Assembly: GCA_029783825.1 (NCBI GenBank)
Contig: JAREIK010000727.1
Coordinates: forward strand, 583,483 to 647,482
Source: Sapria himalayana
Lineage: Eukaryota > Streptophyta > Magnoliopsida > Malpighiales > Rafflesiaceae
Length of the DNA: 64,000 bases
Direction: 5' to 3'
The stretch's first letter is position 1. Each line of letters opens with the position of its first letter. Position numbers and translations under genes: made by a program. Positions 51,115-61,900 of the stretch are shown here, one piece after another. The notes below the pieces were generated by a model. The model searched no databases. It was given only the letters and a program-made list of their open reading frames with translations, and was not told where the DNA came from.

Positions 51115-52455
51115 ATGCATAGAAAAGAAGCTTTAGTTCTGTTGCTTGATGTGGGCCCATCTATGCACAATGTTCTTCCTGATATAGAAAAAGTTTGCTT
51201 CATGCTTATACAGAAAAAGTTGATTTACAATAAGTATGATGAAGTTGGAGTTGTCATTTTTGGAACACAAGGCACCCAAATTGACTTGATCATTGAAGTG
51301 GGTGGATATGAGCATGTTGTAGTTTTGCAAAATATCAAAGTTGTTGATGAGGATCTTGTGGAAGCATTGCAACAGCTCCCAAGAGGAACTGTTAATGACA
51401 CCAACACTTGTTTATCAAGTTTTACTTTGTTGGATTGAATATATACTTGCACAAACACCCTTTGATGGATGAATTTCATATGTTTATAACTCAAGAACTA
51501 TGCCTTGACTTATTATTTAGATTTGGATGCCATTGTTGTTGGAATGGACATGCTAATAAAAAAGTACCAATCAACAAGAAGAGGAAGCAAGCATCTCTAT
51601 CTTGTTACAAATGCAATTTTTTCTATCAAAGTTCTGTATGAAGGAAGCAAAGAAGAACAAGTGAATACCATTGCCAAGCAAATGACTGTGCATGGAATGA
51701 GAATGGAAAGTGTTTTTGTAAGAGGAGAGATGGGAATAAATGTGGATAAGAGAACGAAGGATGAGAATGACCATATTCTCGACATTTTCTCAGAGACAAC
51801 TTCTTCGAGGAATGTCTATATTGAGAATCCAAGCTTCTTGCGAGGGGCATTAAGAACGCGAAATATATTTCCAGTTATGATATTTAGAGATAATCTAGAA
51901 CTCATCCCCAAAATGAAGATCAAGGTATGGGTCTACAAGAAAACATCAGAGGAGAGGTTTCCCACGCTGAAAAAGTATTCTGATATGGCACCACAAACTG
52001 ATAGATTTGCTTCTCATGAGGTCAAAGTTGATTATGAGTACAAAAGTTTAGAAGATCCTAATAAGGTTATCCCTCATGAGCAAAGAATAGCGGGTTATCC
52101 ATTTGGTTCCCAAGTGATTCCCATATCACCTGCTGAATGGGACGCTGTGAAATTCAAACCAGAAAAGGGTGTGAAGCTTTTAGGATTTACCATGGCTTCT
52201 AACATAATGAGGCAGTACTACATGAAAGATGTCAACATCTTTATTCCTGAACCCGACAACACAAAGGCTATTCTAGCAACTTCTTCCTTGGCAAGAGCAA
52301 TGAAGGAAATAGACAAGGTTGTAATCGTAAGGTGTGTGTGGAGACAAGGGCAAGGAAATGTGGTGGTTGGAATCTTGACACCTAACATATCGGAGAACAA
52401 CAAGTGTCCTGATTCATTTTACTTCAATGTACTTCCTTTTGCTGAGGATGTGAGA
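51115..52455 (+). pseudogene. KU80: Ku80 (XRCC5) processed copy, 5' part
   Basis: Ku80 pairs with Ku70 to bind DNA ends in non-homologous end joining. From ATG 51115 the N-terminal vWA-like domain reads EALVLLLDVGPSMHNVLPDI, then YDEVGVVIFGTQ, VVDEDLVEALQQLPRGTVND. A 123-bp insert (51398-51520) ending in TTATTTAG breaks the frame with a stop, and homology resumes at DLDAIVVGMDMLIKKY. The next 311 codons run uninterrupted through the beta-barrel region (VKVDYEYKSLEDP, VKLLGFTMASNIM, YYMKDVNIF, VIVRCVWRQGQGNVVVGILT) to FNVLPFAEDVR, where a copia LTR begins. Plant Ku80 genes have many introns, so this long intronless stretch indicates an mRNA origin. The frame reads on into the LTR for 49 more codons. 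Confidence 0.92.
51398..51520 (+). other. 123-bp retained insert in the Ku80 copy
   Basis: Removing this segment joins AATG to ATTTGGATGCC in frame, restoring Asn-Asp-Leu-Asp-Ala. The right end is acceptor-like (T-rich, ...TATTTAG). The left end begins ACACC and lacks a GT donor. The best reading is one intron left in by incomplete splicing whose donor later mutated, or an alternatively spliced exon. It contains an in-frame TGA. Confidence 0.65.
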
Positions 52456-52691
52456 TGTTATTTTAATTTGGGGGTAGGTGAAAATCACCTTGACCACATT
52501 GGAAAATTATTTGGAGATTTCCAAACTTTTTCCTATATAAAGGGCTTTTCTATTTCTTTGAAAATCATTCCCATGTATTCCAATTTTTCATTTTTCTTTT
52601 GAATGTATTTTATTTCATGATGTAATTTATTGCTTTACTTTTGAATTTTCTATCTTTCAAATTATTGTGGGTTTAGTTTTATTTTATAACA
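52456..52691 (+). repeat. 5' LTR of the copia element
   Basis: Bounded by TGTTA...TAACA. It contains CTATATAAAGGG near 52534, a good TATA box for element transcription, and a T-rich downstream half. It adds a chimeric 49-codon tail to the Ku80 frame, ending at 52602. Confidence 0.93.
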
Positions 52692-52692
52692 G

Positions 52693-52703
52693 TGGTATCA
52701 GAG
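52693..52703 (+). other. Primer-binding site (tRNA-Met initiator)
   Basis: TGGTATCAGAG starts one base after the 5' LTR end, the standard position and sequence for priming of plant copia minus-strand synthesis. Confidence 0.85.
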
Positions 52704-52891
52704 GAGGTTAGTTAGTAACTTTTGTAGTTAGTGCATTTTAAAAAAGTTCTGTCAAAAGGGCAATAAAAGCCTCAAGGGTTGTGGTTTTTAAGAGGGTAAT
52801 TGTGCCCCTCCACTTACTTGGGAACTTTTTTAGTGTAAAAATACAAATTGTTATTATTATTCTCGGTTACTGTTCACTGTAAAAATGAAAC

Positions 52892-53743
52892 ATGGCAGCA
52901 AAATTTGAAATAGAAAAATTCAATGGAAGTAATTTTTCATTGTGGAAAATGAAAATTAAGGTAATTTTGAGGAAGGATAATTGCTTAGATGCAATCAGAA
53001 AAAGGCTCACTGGAATTCCTGATGACAAGTGGAATGAGATGGATAGTAATGCAGTAGCTAACTTGCATTTGGCACTTGCTGATGGAGTATTATCGAGTGT
53101 GGCAGAAAAGAATACGGCAAAAGAAATTTGGGATACTCTCACAAGGTTGTACGAGGGAAAGTCACTTCACAACAAGTTCTTCTTAAAAAGAAGATTGTAC
53201 ACTTTACGAATGATGGAATCTGTTACGGTAACTGATCATATCAACACTCTGAATACTTTATTTTCGCAACTTACTACGTTGGGTCATAAGATAGAAGAAG
53301 TTGAACGTGCTGAGATTTTACTTCAGAGTTTACCTGATTTGTATGATCAACTCATCATCAATCTAACGAATGGTGCACTGACTGATAGTTTAATTTTTAA
53401 TAATACTGTCTCTACCATCTTAGAAGAAGAAAATAGACGTAAAAACAAAAAGGATAGATATGTAAATGCACAACAAATAGATGCTTTGACGATGATACGA
53501 GGGAGATCAATGGAGCGTGGCCCCAGTGGGAGTCAGAATTATGGTAGATCAAAATCTCGAAGTAAGAAAAATATTAAATGTTATAACTATGGTAAGAAAG
53601 GACACTTAAAAAGAGATTGTTGGTTTAAGAAAAGAAATATAGATGATGAGTTATCTAAGACACAAGGGATTGTTGCAAGCATCAATGATGAAGATAGTAT
53701 TTTGTATCGTGAGGTAACAACAATAGTTGAAAGTAAAAAATAG
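52892..53743 (+). pseudogene. Copia gag
   Basis: Gag forms the particle that packages element RNA. The frame of 283 codons from ATG 52892 carries the UBN2/retrotran_gag-type region (KFNGSNFSLWKMKIKVIL, then AKEIWDTLTRLYEGKSLHNK and LLQSLPDLYDQLI) and a basic tail with a nucleocapsid knuckle. The knuckle reads CYNYGKKGHLKRDC, so the second cysteine of the CX2CX4HX4C motif is Tyr, which should abolish zinc binding. A TAG (53741) ends gag in the same frame as the protease, where copia elements normally read through as one polyprotein. Confidence 0.9.
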
Positions 53744-54163
53744 TTTAGTGATGTTTGGTTGCTAGACTCAGGAGCATCGTGGCATATGACTTCTCGGAGA
53801 GATTGGTTTCAAAAATATGAACCAATCTCAGGTGGGTCAGTGCACATGGGTGTTGATCATACTTTGAAAATTATTGGTGTGGGTACTATCAAAATTAAAA
53901 TGTTTGATGGTATGATTCGTACCATTCAAGATGTACGACATGTGATTGACTTGAAGAAAAATCTATTGTCTTTAGGACAAATAGATAGTCTTGGATGCAA
54001 AACTCATATTGAAAATGGGATGATAAAAATTGTGAGAGGTTCACTCGTGGTAATGAAGGGAGAAAAGATCACGGCAAATTTATTCATGCTTAAAGGAGAA
54101 ACAGTACAGGAAGCAGATGCATGTGTTGCATCAATTACTAAGGAAGAAGAATCAACAATGATA
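53744..54163 (+). pseudogene. Copia aspartic protease and start of integrase
   Basis: Same frame as gag after the TAG. It has the protease active-site motif in WLLDSGASWHM (DSGA intact), then VRHVIDLKKNLLSLGQIDSL, the conserved downstream region leading to the GAG-pre-integrase domain. The frame stops at TGA 54164, which replaces the tryptophan usually found just before the first integrase zinc histidine. Confidence 0.88.
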
Positions 54164-54166
54164 TGA

Positions 54167-55014
54167 CATCTTAAACTATGTCACATGTCAGATCAAAGTT
54201 TGAAGATTCTCTCTAATAAAAAGTTACTTCCAGGGCTCAAAACAGTAAATTTACCTTTTTGTGAGCATTGTGTTACTAGTAAGCAGAATAGATTGGCATT
54301 TAAAAGATCAAATGTAAGAACTAAAAATACGCTAGACTTGATATATTCTGATGTATGGGAATCACCTGAAATATCGTATGGAGTAGAAAGTATTTTGTAT
54401 CCTTCATTGATGATTATTCAAGGAGATGTTGGGTATATCCAATCAAGAAAAAGTTAGATGTATTTTTAACTTTTAAAGAATTCAAAGCATGGGTGGAACT
54501 TGAATCTGGGAAAAGAATTAAGTGTTTGCGGACATATAATGGAAGTGAGTATACAGTTGGTGAATTTCTTGTTTTTTGTAAGCAAGAAGGTATCAAATGA
54601 TAGTTCACAGTCACATACACGCCACAAAAAAATGGAGTAGTAGAACGGTTGAACAAAACTCTTGTAGAAAGAATGAGATCAATGTTAACAACTGCAAGAC
54701 TACCCAAGTTCTTTTGGGCGGAAGCAGCAAAAACTGCATGCTATGTGATAAATCGATCGCCATCAACATCGATTGATTTGAAGACACCGATGGAGATGTG
54801 GACGGGTAAGCCAATAGACTACTCTACTTTACATTATTTTGGATGTCATGCATATGTAATGTACAACACCCAAGAAAGAGCAAAGTTGGATCCAAAATCC
54901 AGAATATGCATATTCTTAGGGTATGCTGAAGGAGTAAAGGGGTATCGCCTGTGGGACCCCACTGACCACAAGGTAATTATCAGCAGAGATGTAATTTTTA
55001 AAGAAAAAAATTGA
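54167..55014 (+). pseudogene. Copia integrase
   Basis: The zinc-binding N-terminus is readable as HLKLCHMSD and CEHCVTSKQ, and the core starts with LIYSDVWESPEISYGV. A one-base loss near 54391 shifts the frame; homology then runs DDYSRRCWVYPIKKKLDVF, LRTYNGSEY, two stops (TGA 54598, TAG 54601), TYTPQKNGVVERLNKTL and FWAEAAKTACYVINRSPST to GYAEGVKGYRLWDP. The TYNG motif shows the second catalytic Asp changed to Tyr. Several independent lesions make it inactive. Confidence 0.88.
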
Positions 55015-56836
55015 AGATTATAGCACATTTAAAGAAGTTTCAGAAACTACCACTGTTCATGTAGAAACTGATCAAATACAAGAAGTTCCAAAGTCAATGG
55101 AGAAAGAATTAGAGCATGAAGCACAAGAACAAGTCGTGTCTGCGGCTCAAGGGGTTAATCGGCCAATTCATAATAAAAGACCGCCAACTTGGCACTCGGA
55201 GTATGTTACGGAGTGCAACATTACATATTGTCTCTTAATAGAAGATGGAGAACCTTAAACATTTCAAGAAGCTTCAAATAATTCAGATACATCTTTGTGG
55301 ATGACAACAATGGTGGAAGAAATTGAAGCTCTACACAAGAACAAGACTTGGAAGCTAGTACCGTTACCAATCGGAAGAAAAGCTATTGGCAACAAATGGG
55401 TTTACAAGATAAAACAGGATAGCAATGATCAAGTAGAACGGTATCGTGCATGATTGGTGATAAAGGGGTATGCTCAGAAAGAAGGTATCGACTTCAAAGA
55501 AATTTTTTCTCCGGTGGTTCGTCTTACAACAATTAGAGTAGTAATGACTCTATGTGCTATATTTGATTTGTATTTGGAGCAGTTAGATGTTAAAACTGCT
55601 TTTCTTCATGGAGAAATTGAAGAAGTAATGTATATGTTCCAGCCAGAAGGATTTGTTGAAATTGGTAAGTAGAACTTGGTTTGTAAGATGAACAAATCTC
55701 TATACGATTTGAAACAAGCACCGAGGTGTTGGTATAAGAGATTTGATTCCTTCATCATGAGCCTTGGATATAATAGACTCAGTTCAGACCATGGTACATA
55801 ATACAAAAGGTTTGAAGAAAATGATTCCATGATTTTACTATTATATGTGGATGACATGTTGGTAGCAGGCCCAAACAAATGTCGAATCCAAGAATTGAAG
55901 GCACGGTTGGCTAGGGAATATGATATGAAGGACTTGGGACTAGCAAACAAGATTCTAGGGATGCAAATTTACTAAGATAGAAATAATAAGAAGATTTGGC
56001 TTTCTCAACAAAATTATTTTAACAAAATCTTGCGTCGCTTCAACATGCAAGATAGTAAGCCAATTTCAACCCCTCTTCCTGTTAATTTCAAATTATTCTC
56101 AAGTATGTGTCCTAGCTCGGAAGAAGAGAGGATAAAGATGTCTCGATTACCGTATGCATCAGCAGTGATAAGTTTAATGTTTGCAATGATTTGTACAAGA
56201 CCAGATATTGCACAAGTAGTGGGAGTGGTTAGTCGATTCATGGAAAATCCAGGCTTAGAATATTGGATTACTGTGAAGAGGATTTTTAGATATCTTAAAG
56301 GAACCTCAAATACTATAATATGCTATGGAAGTTCAGATCTTATTGTCAGAGGTTATGTTGATGCAGACTATGCTAGAAATATTGATAATAGCAAGTCTAC
56401 AACAAGTTATATTTTTTATCTTGCTAGAGGAGCTGTAAGTTGGGTTTCTAAATTGCAGCCTATTGTATCTACTTCTACAACAGAAGCAGAATATGTTGCA
56501 GCTACACAAGCCAGTAAAGAAGCAATCTAGTTGCAAATACTGTTGGAAGACATTGGATATAAACAAGATAATGTTACTTTATTTTGTGATAGTCAAAGTG
56601 TTTTACACTTAGCAAGAAATCTAGTATTTCACTCAAAGACAAAACACATTAGGGTACAATATCATTTTGTACTAGACAAAGTAGAAGAAGGAAGTGTGGA
56701 TTTGCAAAAGATTGATACTGAAGAAAACATCACGGATGTTTTTACTAAACCGATCAGCACAGACAAGTTTGAATGGTGTAGAACTTCATGTGGCTTAACA
56801 AGATTGGAAGCAAGTATTGACAAGCAAAGAAAGTGA
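55015..56836 (+). pseudogene. Copia reverse transcriptase and RNase H
   Basis: After another frame change at an A-run near 55010, the frame reads a spacer, then GNKWVYKIKQDS, then GYAQKEGIDFKEIFSPVVRL, QLDVKTAFLHGEIEEVMYM, NKSLYDLKQAPRCWYKRFDS and the catalytic YVDDM at about 55843. Then come GLANKILGMQI, RFNMQDSKPISTPL and CTRPDIAQVVGVVSRFM. The RNase H part follows (GYVDADYARN, then STSTTEAEYVAATQASKEAI and CDSQSVLHLARN). Stops break it at about 55256, 55451, 55670, 55798, 55972 and 56528, although most conserved motifs survive. Confidence 0.9.
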
Positions 56837-56841
56837 TTTTC

Positions 56842-56852
56842 AAGTGGGAGAA
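56842..56852 (+). other. Polypurine tract
   Basis: AAGTGGGAGAA immediately precedes the 3' LTR, the expected priming site for plus-strand DNA synthesis. Confidence 0.8.
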
Positions 56853-57088
56853 TGTTATTTTAATATGGGGGTAGGTGAAAATAACCTTGCCCACATTGGA
56901 AAATTGTTTGGAGATTTCCAAACTTTTTTCTATATAAAGGGCTTTTCTATTTCTTTGAAAATCATCCCCATGTATTCTAATTTTTCATTTTTCATTTGAA
57001 TGTATTTTATTACCTGATGTAATTTATTGCTTTACTTTTGAATTTTCTATCTTTCAAATTATTGTGGGTTTAGTTTTATTTTATAACA
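56853..57088 (+). repeat. 3' LTR of the copia element
   Basis: The same length as the 5' LTR, with about 10 substitutions by eye and no indels. The Ku80 sequence resumes at 57089 with CCAAATGAACAACAG. Confidence 0.93.
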
Positions 57089-57828
57089 CCAAATGAACAA
57101 CAGCAAGAGGCAGTTGATAATCTGGTGATGATGCTTGATCTTGCACCACCTGGCTGAGATGAAGCTTTATTGCCCGACTTAACACCAAATCCTGTATTGG
57201 AGTGTTTTTATCATTATCTCCATTTGAAATCAAAGAATCCAGATGCACCTGTTCCTCCACTTGATGAAACACTCAAGAAGATTACTCAGCCATATCTTGA
57301 TCTTCTAATTGAAAATAATTCTGTGATTGATGCCTTCTGTCAGAGCTTTGAATTGAAGCCAAATCCAAAGTTAAGAAAACCAACCAGCCGATTGGTGCGG
57401 GGGGGGGGGCATGGGGGTCAGATGGGGAACAAGGGTACCAAGCCGTGCCAGCCAAGCCCAGTGAAAACAAGCCAGATGGTCCCAAATGGAATGGACGAGC
57501 CATCACGGAGATGAAAAATAAGATACACGACCTTGTGGAAGATTCTTACGAAGGAGATAACTATCCTAAAGCACTTGAATGTTTGCTACCGCTCCGAAGT
57601 GGATGTGTTTCTCATCAAGAACCTGGGGAATTCAATCATCTTCTTCACCATCTTTCCACTTTCAGCAGGGAGCACGCTCTTGTTGACTTCTGTCAGCTTC
57701 TTTCTTCCAATGGCGTCTCCTTGATTTCAAGCTCTGAGGTTGCCCACAGTAGTGTCACTAATGATGAAGCCAAAAGTTTTCTGCTTTGGGGAGCATCGAG
57801 AGCTGATAGAACGAGTTCTCAAGGATAA
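57089..57828 (+). pseudogene. KU80: Ku80 processed copy, 3' part
   Basis: Continues the Ku80 frame after the copia insertion: PNEQQQEAVDNLVMMLDLAP, a TGA at 57155, LPDLTPNPVLECFYHYLHLK and VPPLDETLKKITQP. An 11-G run at 57399-57409 shifts the frame. The C-terminal helical domain then reads KWNGRAITEMKNKIHDLVED, SYEGDNYPKALECL and SVTNDEAKSFLL. The usual acidic linker between these parts is very short here. Homology ends near 57786, a few codons before the expected end of Ku80, and the sequence passes straight into a leader for the acyltransferase copy. There are no introns. Confidence 0.88.
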
Positions 57829-57860
57829 TAGCTAGTCTGGTTCATGGATCCGGCGCTGTA

Positions 57861-58776
57861 ATGGCCTGGAACGTGTTCAGATTATGCGTCGCCCTTCGCG
57901 GGTTAGGCTCGATCATGATCCTTTTGGTGCTCGGAATCGTGGGCGTTACATATTATGCCTTTGTCGTGGCCAACTACGGCCCGATGCTGTTCTATGGCGG
58001 GCTTGATTCTGCTACCGCTCTTGCAGCTCTCGTCATCTTTCATTCACTGTTGGCTATGTTATTGTGGTGTTACTTCGCCATCGTCCTCACTGATCCTGGT
58101 ACTGTTCCCCCTAATTGGAGACCCGTCGGCGATGAAGAGAGTGGCAAAGCCGATCTGCTGAACTAGTCTGTCTCTCATGCCTTTCCAACAGACTCGCCGA
58201 ATATAAGAGTCTAGTACTGCCACAAATGCAGTCATCTGAAGCCTCCCTGCTGTCACCATTGCTCTGTTTGTGAGTGGTAGATGTGTTCCCAAGATGGATC
58301 ATCATTGCATATGGGTTGTTAATTATGTTGGCGCCTTTAATTACAAGTCTTTCATCTTGTTCTTGTTCTACACTTTCCTCGAGATAACTCTTGTCACCAT
58401 GTCCTTGCTGCCCTACTTTTTGGACTTCTTTCGCGATGGTGAGATTCCAGGAACGTCGAGCTCAATTGCAGTCACTTTTCTTTCCTTTGTTTTGAATCTG
58501 GCTTTTGCTTTGAGTGTGCTGGGCTTCTTGATCATGCACTTGTCTTTGGTAATATCTAACACCACTACCATTGAGGCATATGAGAAGAAGAGCACTCTTG
58601 GGTGGCGCTATGACCTGGGCAGAAAGAAGAACTTCGTTCAGGTGTTTGGGGCTGATAAGCTGCACTGGTTCATTCCTGGCCACTCTGAAGAAGATAGAAG
58701 AAGAATCCCAGTGCTCCAAGGGCTCGAATACCCAGCAGGACCTGCCTTCGACTCCAATGATTCATCTCCTAGCTAG
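57861..58776 (+). pseudogene. DHHC protein S-acyltransferase, intronless copy
   Basis: Plant PATs of this group palmitoylate membrane-associated proteins. ATG 57861 opens MAWNVFRLCVALRGLGSIMI with two membrane segments (about residues 13-38 and 50-75), then the DPG-type motif TDPGTVPPNW. TAG at 58164 and 58212 and a frameshift of a few bases near 58272 damage the Cys-rich domain, which reads YCHKCSHLKPPCCHHCSVC, then RCVPKMDHHCIWVVNYVGAF with the catalytic DHHC intact. Two further membrane segments follow, then the TTxE motif (NTTTIEAYEKK) and the conserved tail LQGLEYP before TAG at 58774. It is full-length and intronless, so mRNA-derived. It lies about 75 bp after Ku80 homology ends, in the same orientation. 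Confidence 0.9.
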
Positions 58777-58930
58777 CACCACACTCGCAGTGCTCCTCAG
58801 CACATTCATTATATCGACGAGTATCGCGCACCCACAAAATCAAAAAAAATGTTTAAAATATGTACACGAAATGGGTTTGTGGATTGTTCTATTGGTCTTC
58901 TTCTAGGTTTGTGGATTGTACATGAAATGT
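58777..58930 (+). other. 3' UTR-like tail of the acyltransferase copy
   Basis: Non-coding, with an AAAATCAAAAAAAA run at about 58835-58849 that may be the remains of a poly(A) tail. A short direct repeat (GGTTTGTGGATTGT at about 58873 and 58907) follows just before GATA array 6. No flanking target duplication is recognisable; a GATA-type duplication would be invisible here. Confidence 0.45.
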
Positions 58931-61900
58931 GGTGAGACACATAGATATATAAACTCATTGACACATAGAACCATAGACACATAGATAGATTGATAGATAA
59001 AAAGATCGATAAATAGATAGATAGATAGATAGACTAAAAGATTGATAGATATATAGATTAATAGATATATATACTGATAGATAGACTGATAGACTGATAG
59101 ATAGATAGATAGATAAATAGATAGACAAATAGATTGATAGCTAGATACATAGATAAAAAAATTTACAGATAGACAATTAGATAGATAGATATATAAATAT
59201 ATAGATTGATAGATATATAGATATACAAATAGATAGATAGACAAATAGATAGACAAATAGGTAGATAAATAGATAGATAGACAGATAAATAAATAGTAAG
59301 ATAGATAGATATATAGATAGACAAATGTCAGTTAGATAGATAGACAAATAGATAGATATGTAGATAGTAAGATATGTAAATAGATATATAGAAAGATACA
59401 TACAAACATATATAGATATATAGAAAGAGAGATAAAATTATAAATAGATAGTTAGATAGATAGATAAACAGATAGATAGATAGACAGATAGACAGATAGA
59501 TAGATAGATAGACAATTTGATAGATAAATAGATAGATAGACTGATAAATAGATAAATAGAATGATAGATAGATCCATAGATATGAATATAGGCAGATAGA
59601 TAGAGAGACAAATAGACAGCTTGACATATTGGCATATTGACATATAGATAGATTGATAGATAATCAGATAAAGAGATAAACAAAAAGATAAATTAGCAGA
59701 TAAGTAGATAATTAAATAGACATATGATTGAAAAATAGATAGTTAGATAGATAGATAAATAGATATCTTTATAGTTAAATAGATAGATAGATAGATAGGT
59801 AGGTATATAGATATATAGATAGTTAGTTAGATAGATAGATAAATAGATAGATAGATAAACTTATAGATAGAAATGCAATTAGATAGTTAGAGAGATAGAT
59901 AGATAGATAGATCAATAGATATGTATATAAATAGCTAGATAGTTGACAGTTAGACAAATAGATAGATACATAGATAGATAGATAAACAGATAGAACGATA
60001 GATAGATACATAGATAAATAGATCTACAAATATAAAGATAGATAGATAAACTGATATAAATTGATTGATAGTTAGTTATATATATAGTTAGACAGATAGA
60101 TAGTTAGATAAATAGATATATAAATAGATTGATAAATAGAAAAAAAATCAAAATATATAGATAAGTAGATAGTAAGATCAAAGAATAGATATATAGATAG
60201 ATATATACATACATAGATATATATATATTAACTTATAGATAGATAGACAAAAACAAAATTTGACAGTTAAAGAGGAAGATAGACTGAAGGATAAATAGAT
60301 CGACATATAGGTATATAAACAAAAAGTTAGATAGATAGATAAAGATATAGAAATATAGATAAATAGATAGATAAATAAATAACTAGACAAATAGATAGAT
60401 AGATAAATAGACATATTGATTGATAGATATATATAAAGAAAGATAGATAAGGAGATGGATAGATAGACAGATAGATTAATAGAAAAAAAGATAGATAGAT
60501 AGAAATACAAAAAGCATATGTACAAATATACATATAGTAAACAAGATATAAATTAAAATATATAGACAAATAGATAAATAAATAGATAGATATAAAGATA
60601 CATACAAACATATATAAATAGATAGTTAGATATATAGTAATATAAATAGCCAGATAAATAAATAGATAGATAGGCAGATACACAAATATATAGATAGATA
60701 GAAAATTTGATAGATAAATAGATAGATAGATTGATTGATAGATATAATGATAGACAAATCCATAGATATGAAGATAAAAAGATAGACAGATAGATAGATA
60801 TATATATAGGCATCTTGATATATAGATAGATAGATAGTTAGATAGAGAGATAACCAAAAACATAAATAAGCAGATATATAGATAATTACATATACATATA
60901 GACGGAAAATTAGATTGTTAGATAGATCATTAGATAGATAGACAGATATCTAGATAGACAAATAGATAGATAGATATGTATATAGATAGATAGATAGTTA
61001 GATAGACAGATAAATAGATAGAAAGATAAATTCATAGATAGAAAGACAATTAGATAGTTAGAGAGATAGATAGATCGACAGATCAATAGATAGGCATATG
61101 AAAAGATAGACAATTAGACAATTAGACAAATAGATATACTTATAGTTAGATAGACAAATAGAAAGATATATAGATGGGTAAATAAGCTGATCAAATAGAC
61201 AGACATATAGACTGATAGACACATAGATGTGAGATAGATAAACAAATAGACAGACATTAAAGATAGAAAGATAAATGCATATATAATTAGATATACAAAT
61301 AGAATGATCGATAGATAAATTGATATAAATAGATAGATTTACAAATATATAGATAGTTAAATAAATAGATATATAGATTGATTGATAAATATAAAAAAAT
61401 GAAAATATATAGATATGCAGATAGTTGATTTGATGGATAGATAGATAGCTATATACCTACACAGATATACAAATTGACTTATAGATTTATAGACAAAACA
61501 CAATTAGTTAAATATATAGATAGTCTGAAAAATAAATAGATTGAAATATAGAAATATAAACAAAAAGTTGGATAGATATATAAACATATCGAAATATAGA
61601 TAAATAGATATATAAAAAACAACTAGACAAATAGATAGATAGATAGATTGATAGATAGATAGATAGAAGAAAGATAGATAGATAGAGAGATATACATATA
61701 GACAGATAGATAAATAGATAGATAGATAGATTAAAATACAAAATGTCTATATACAAATATACAACTATTAAAATAGATAGATAAATATATAGACAAATAG
61801 ATAGATAAATAGATATACATATAGATAGATAGATAAATAGATAGATAGATATATTGATTGATAGACTGATAGATATAAATAGATAGATAGACAAAAAGTC

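Larger units (their letters stand above)
52456..57088 (+). mobile_element. Ty1-copia element, Tork/Tnt1-like, complete but inactive
   Basis: The element is 4.63 kb, with two 236-bp LTRs (52456-52691 and 56853-57088), each TGTTATT...ATAACA, a Met-initiator tRNA primer site at 52693-52703 and a purine-rich tract at 56842-56852. By eye the LTRs differ at about 10 of 236 positions. The domain order gag, protease, integrase, reverse transcriptase, RNase H is the copia order, and the wording of the RT and RNase H regions is closest to Tnt1/Tork elements. It lies in Ku80 in the same orientation. The flanks (TGAGA on the left, CCAAA on the right) do not match, so there is no target duplication, and about 45 bp of Ku80 coding appear missing. 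Confidence 0.93.

Noticed and set aside
52456..52602. C-terminal extension of the Ku80 frame
   Set aside because: It is the copia 5' LTR read in frame, not Ku80 sequence. The same words recur in the 3' LTR frame at 56853-56999.
56333..56566. Minus-strand frames across copia, Ku80 and acyltransferase regions
   Set aside because: They are antisense shadows of plus-strand coding with recognised domains.
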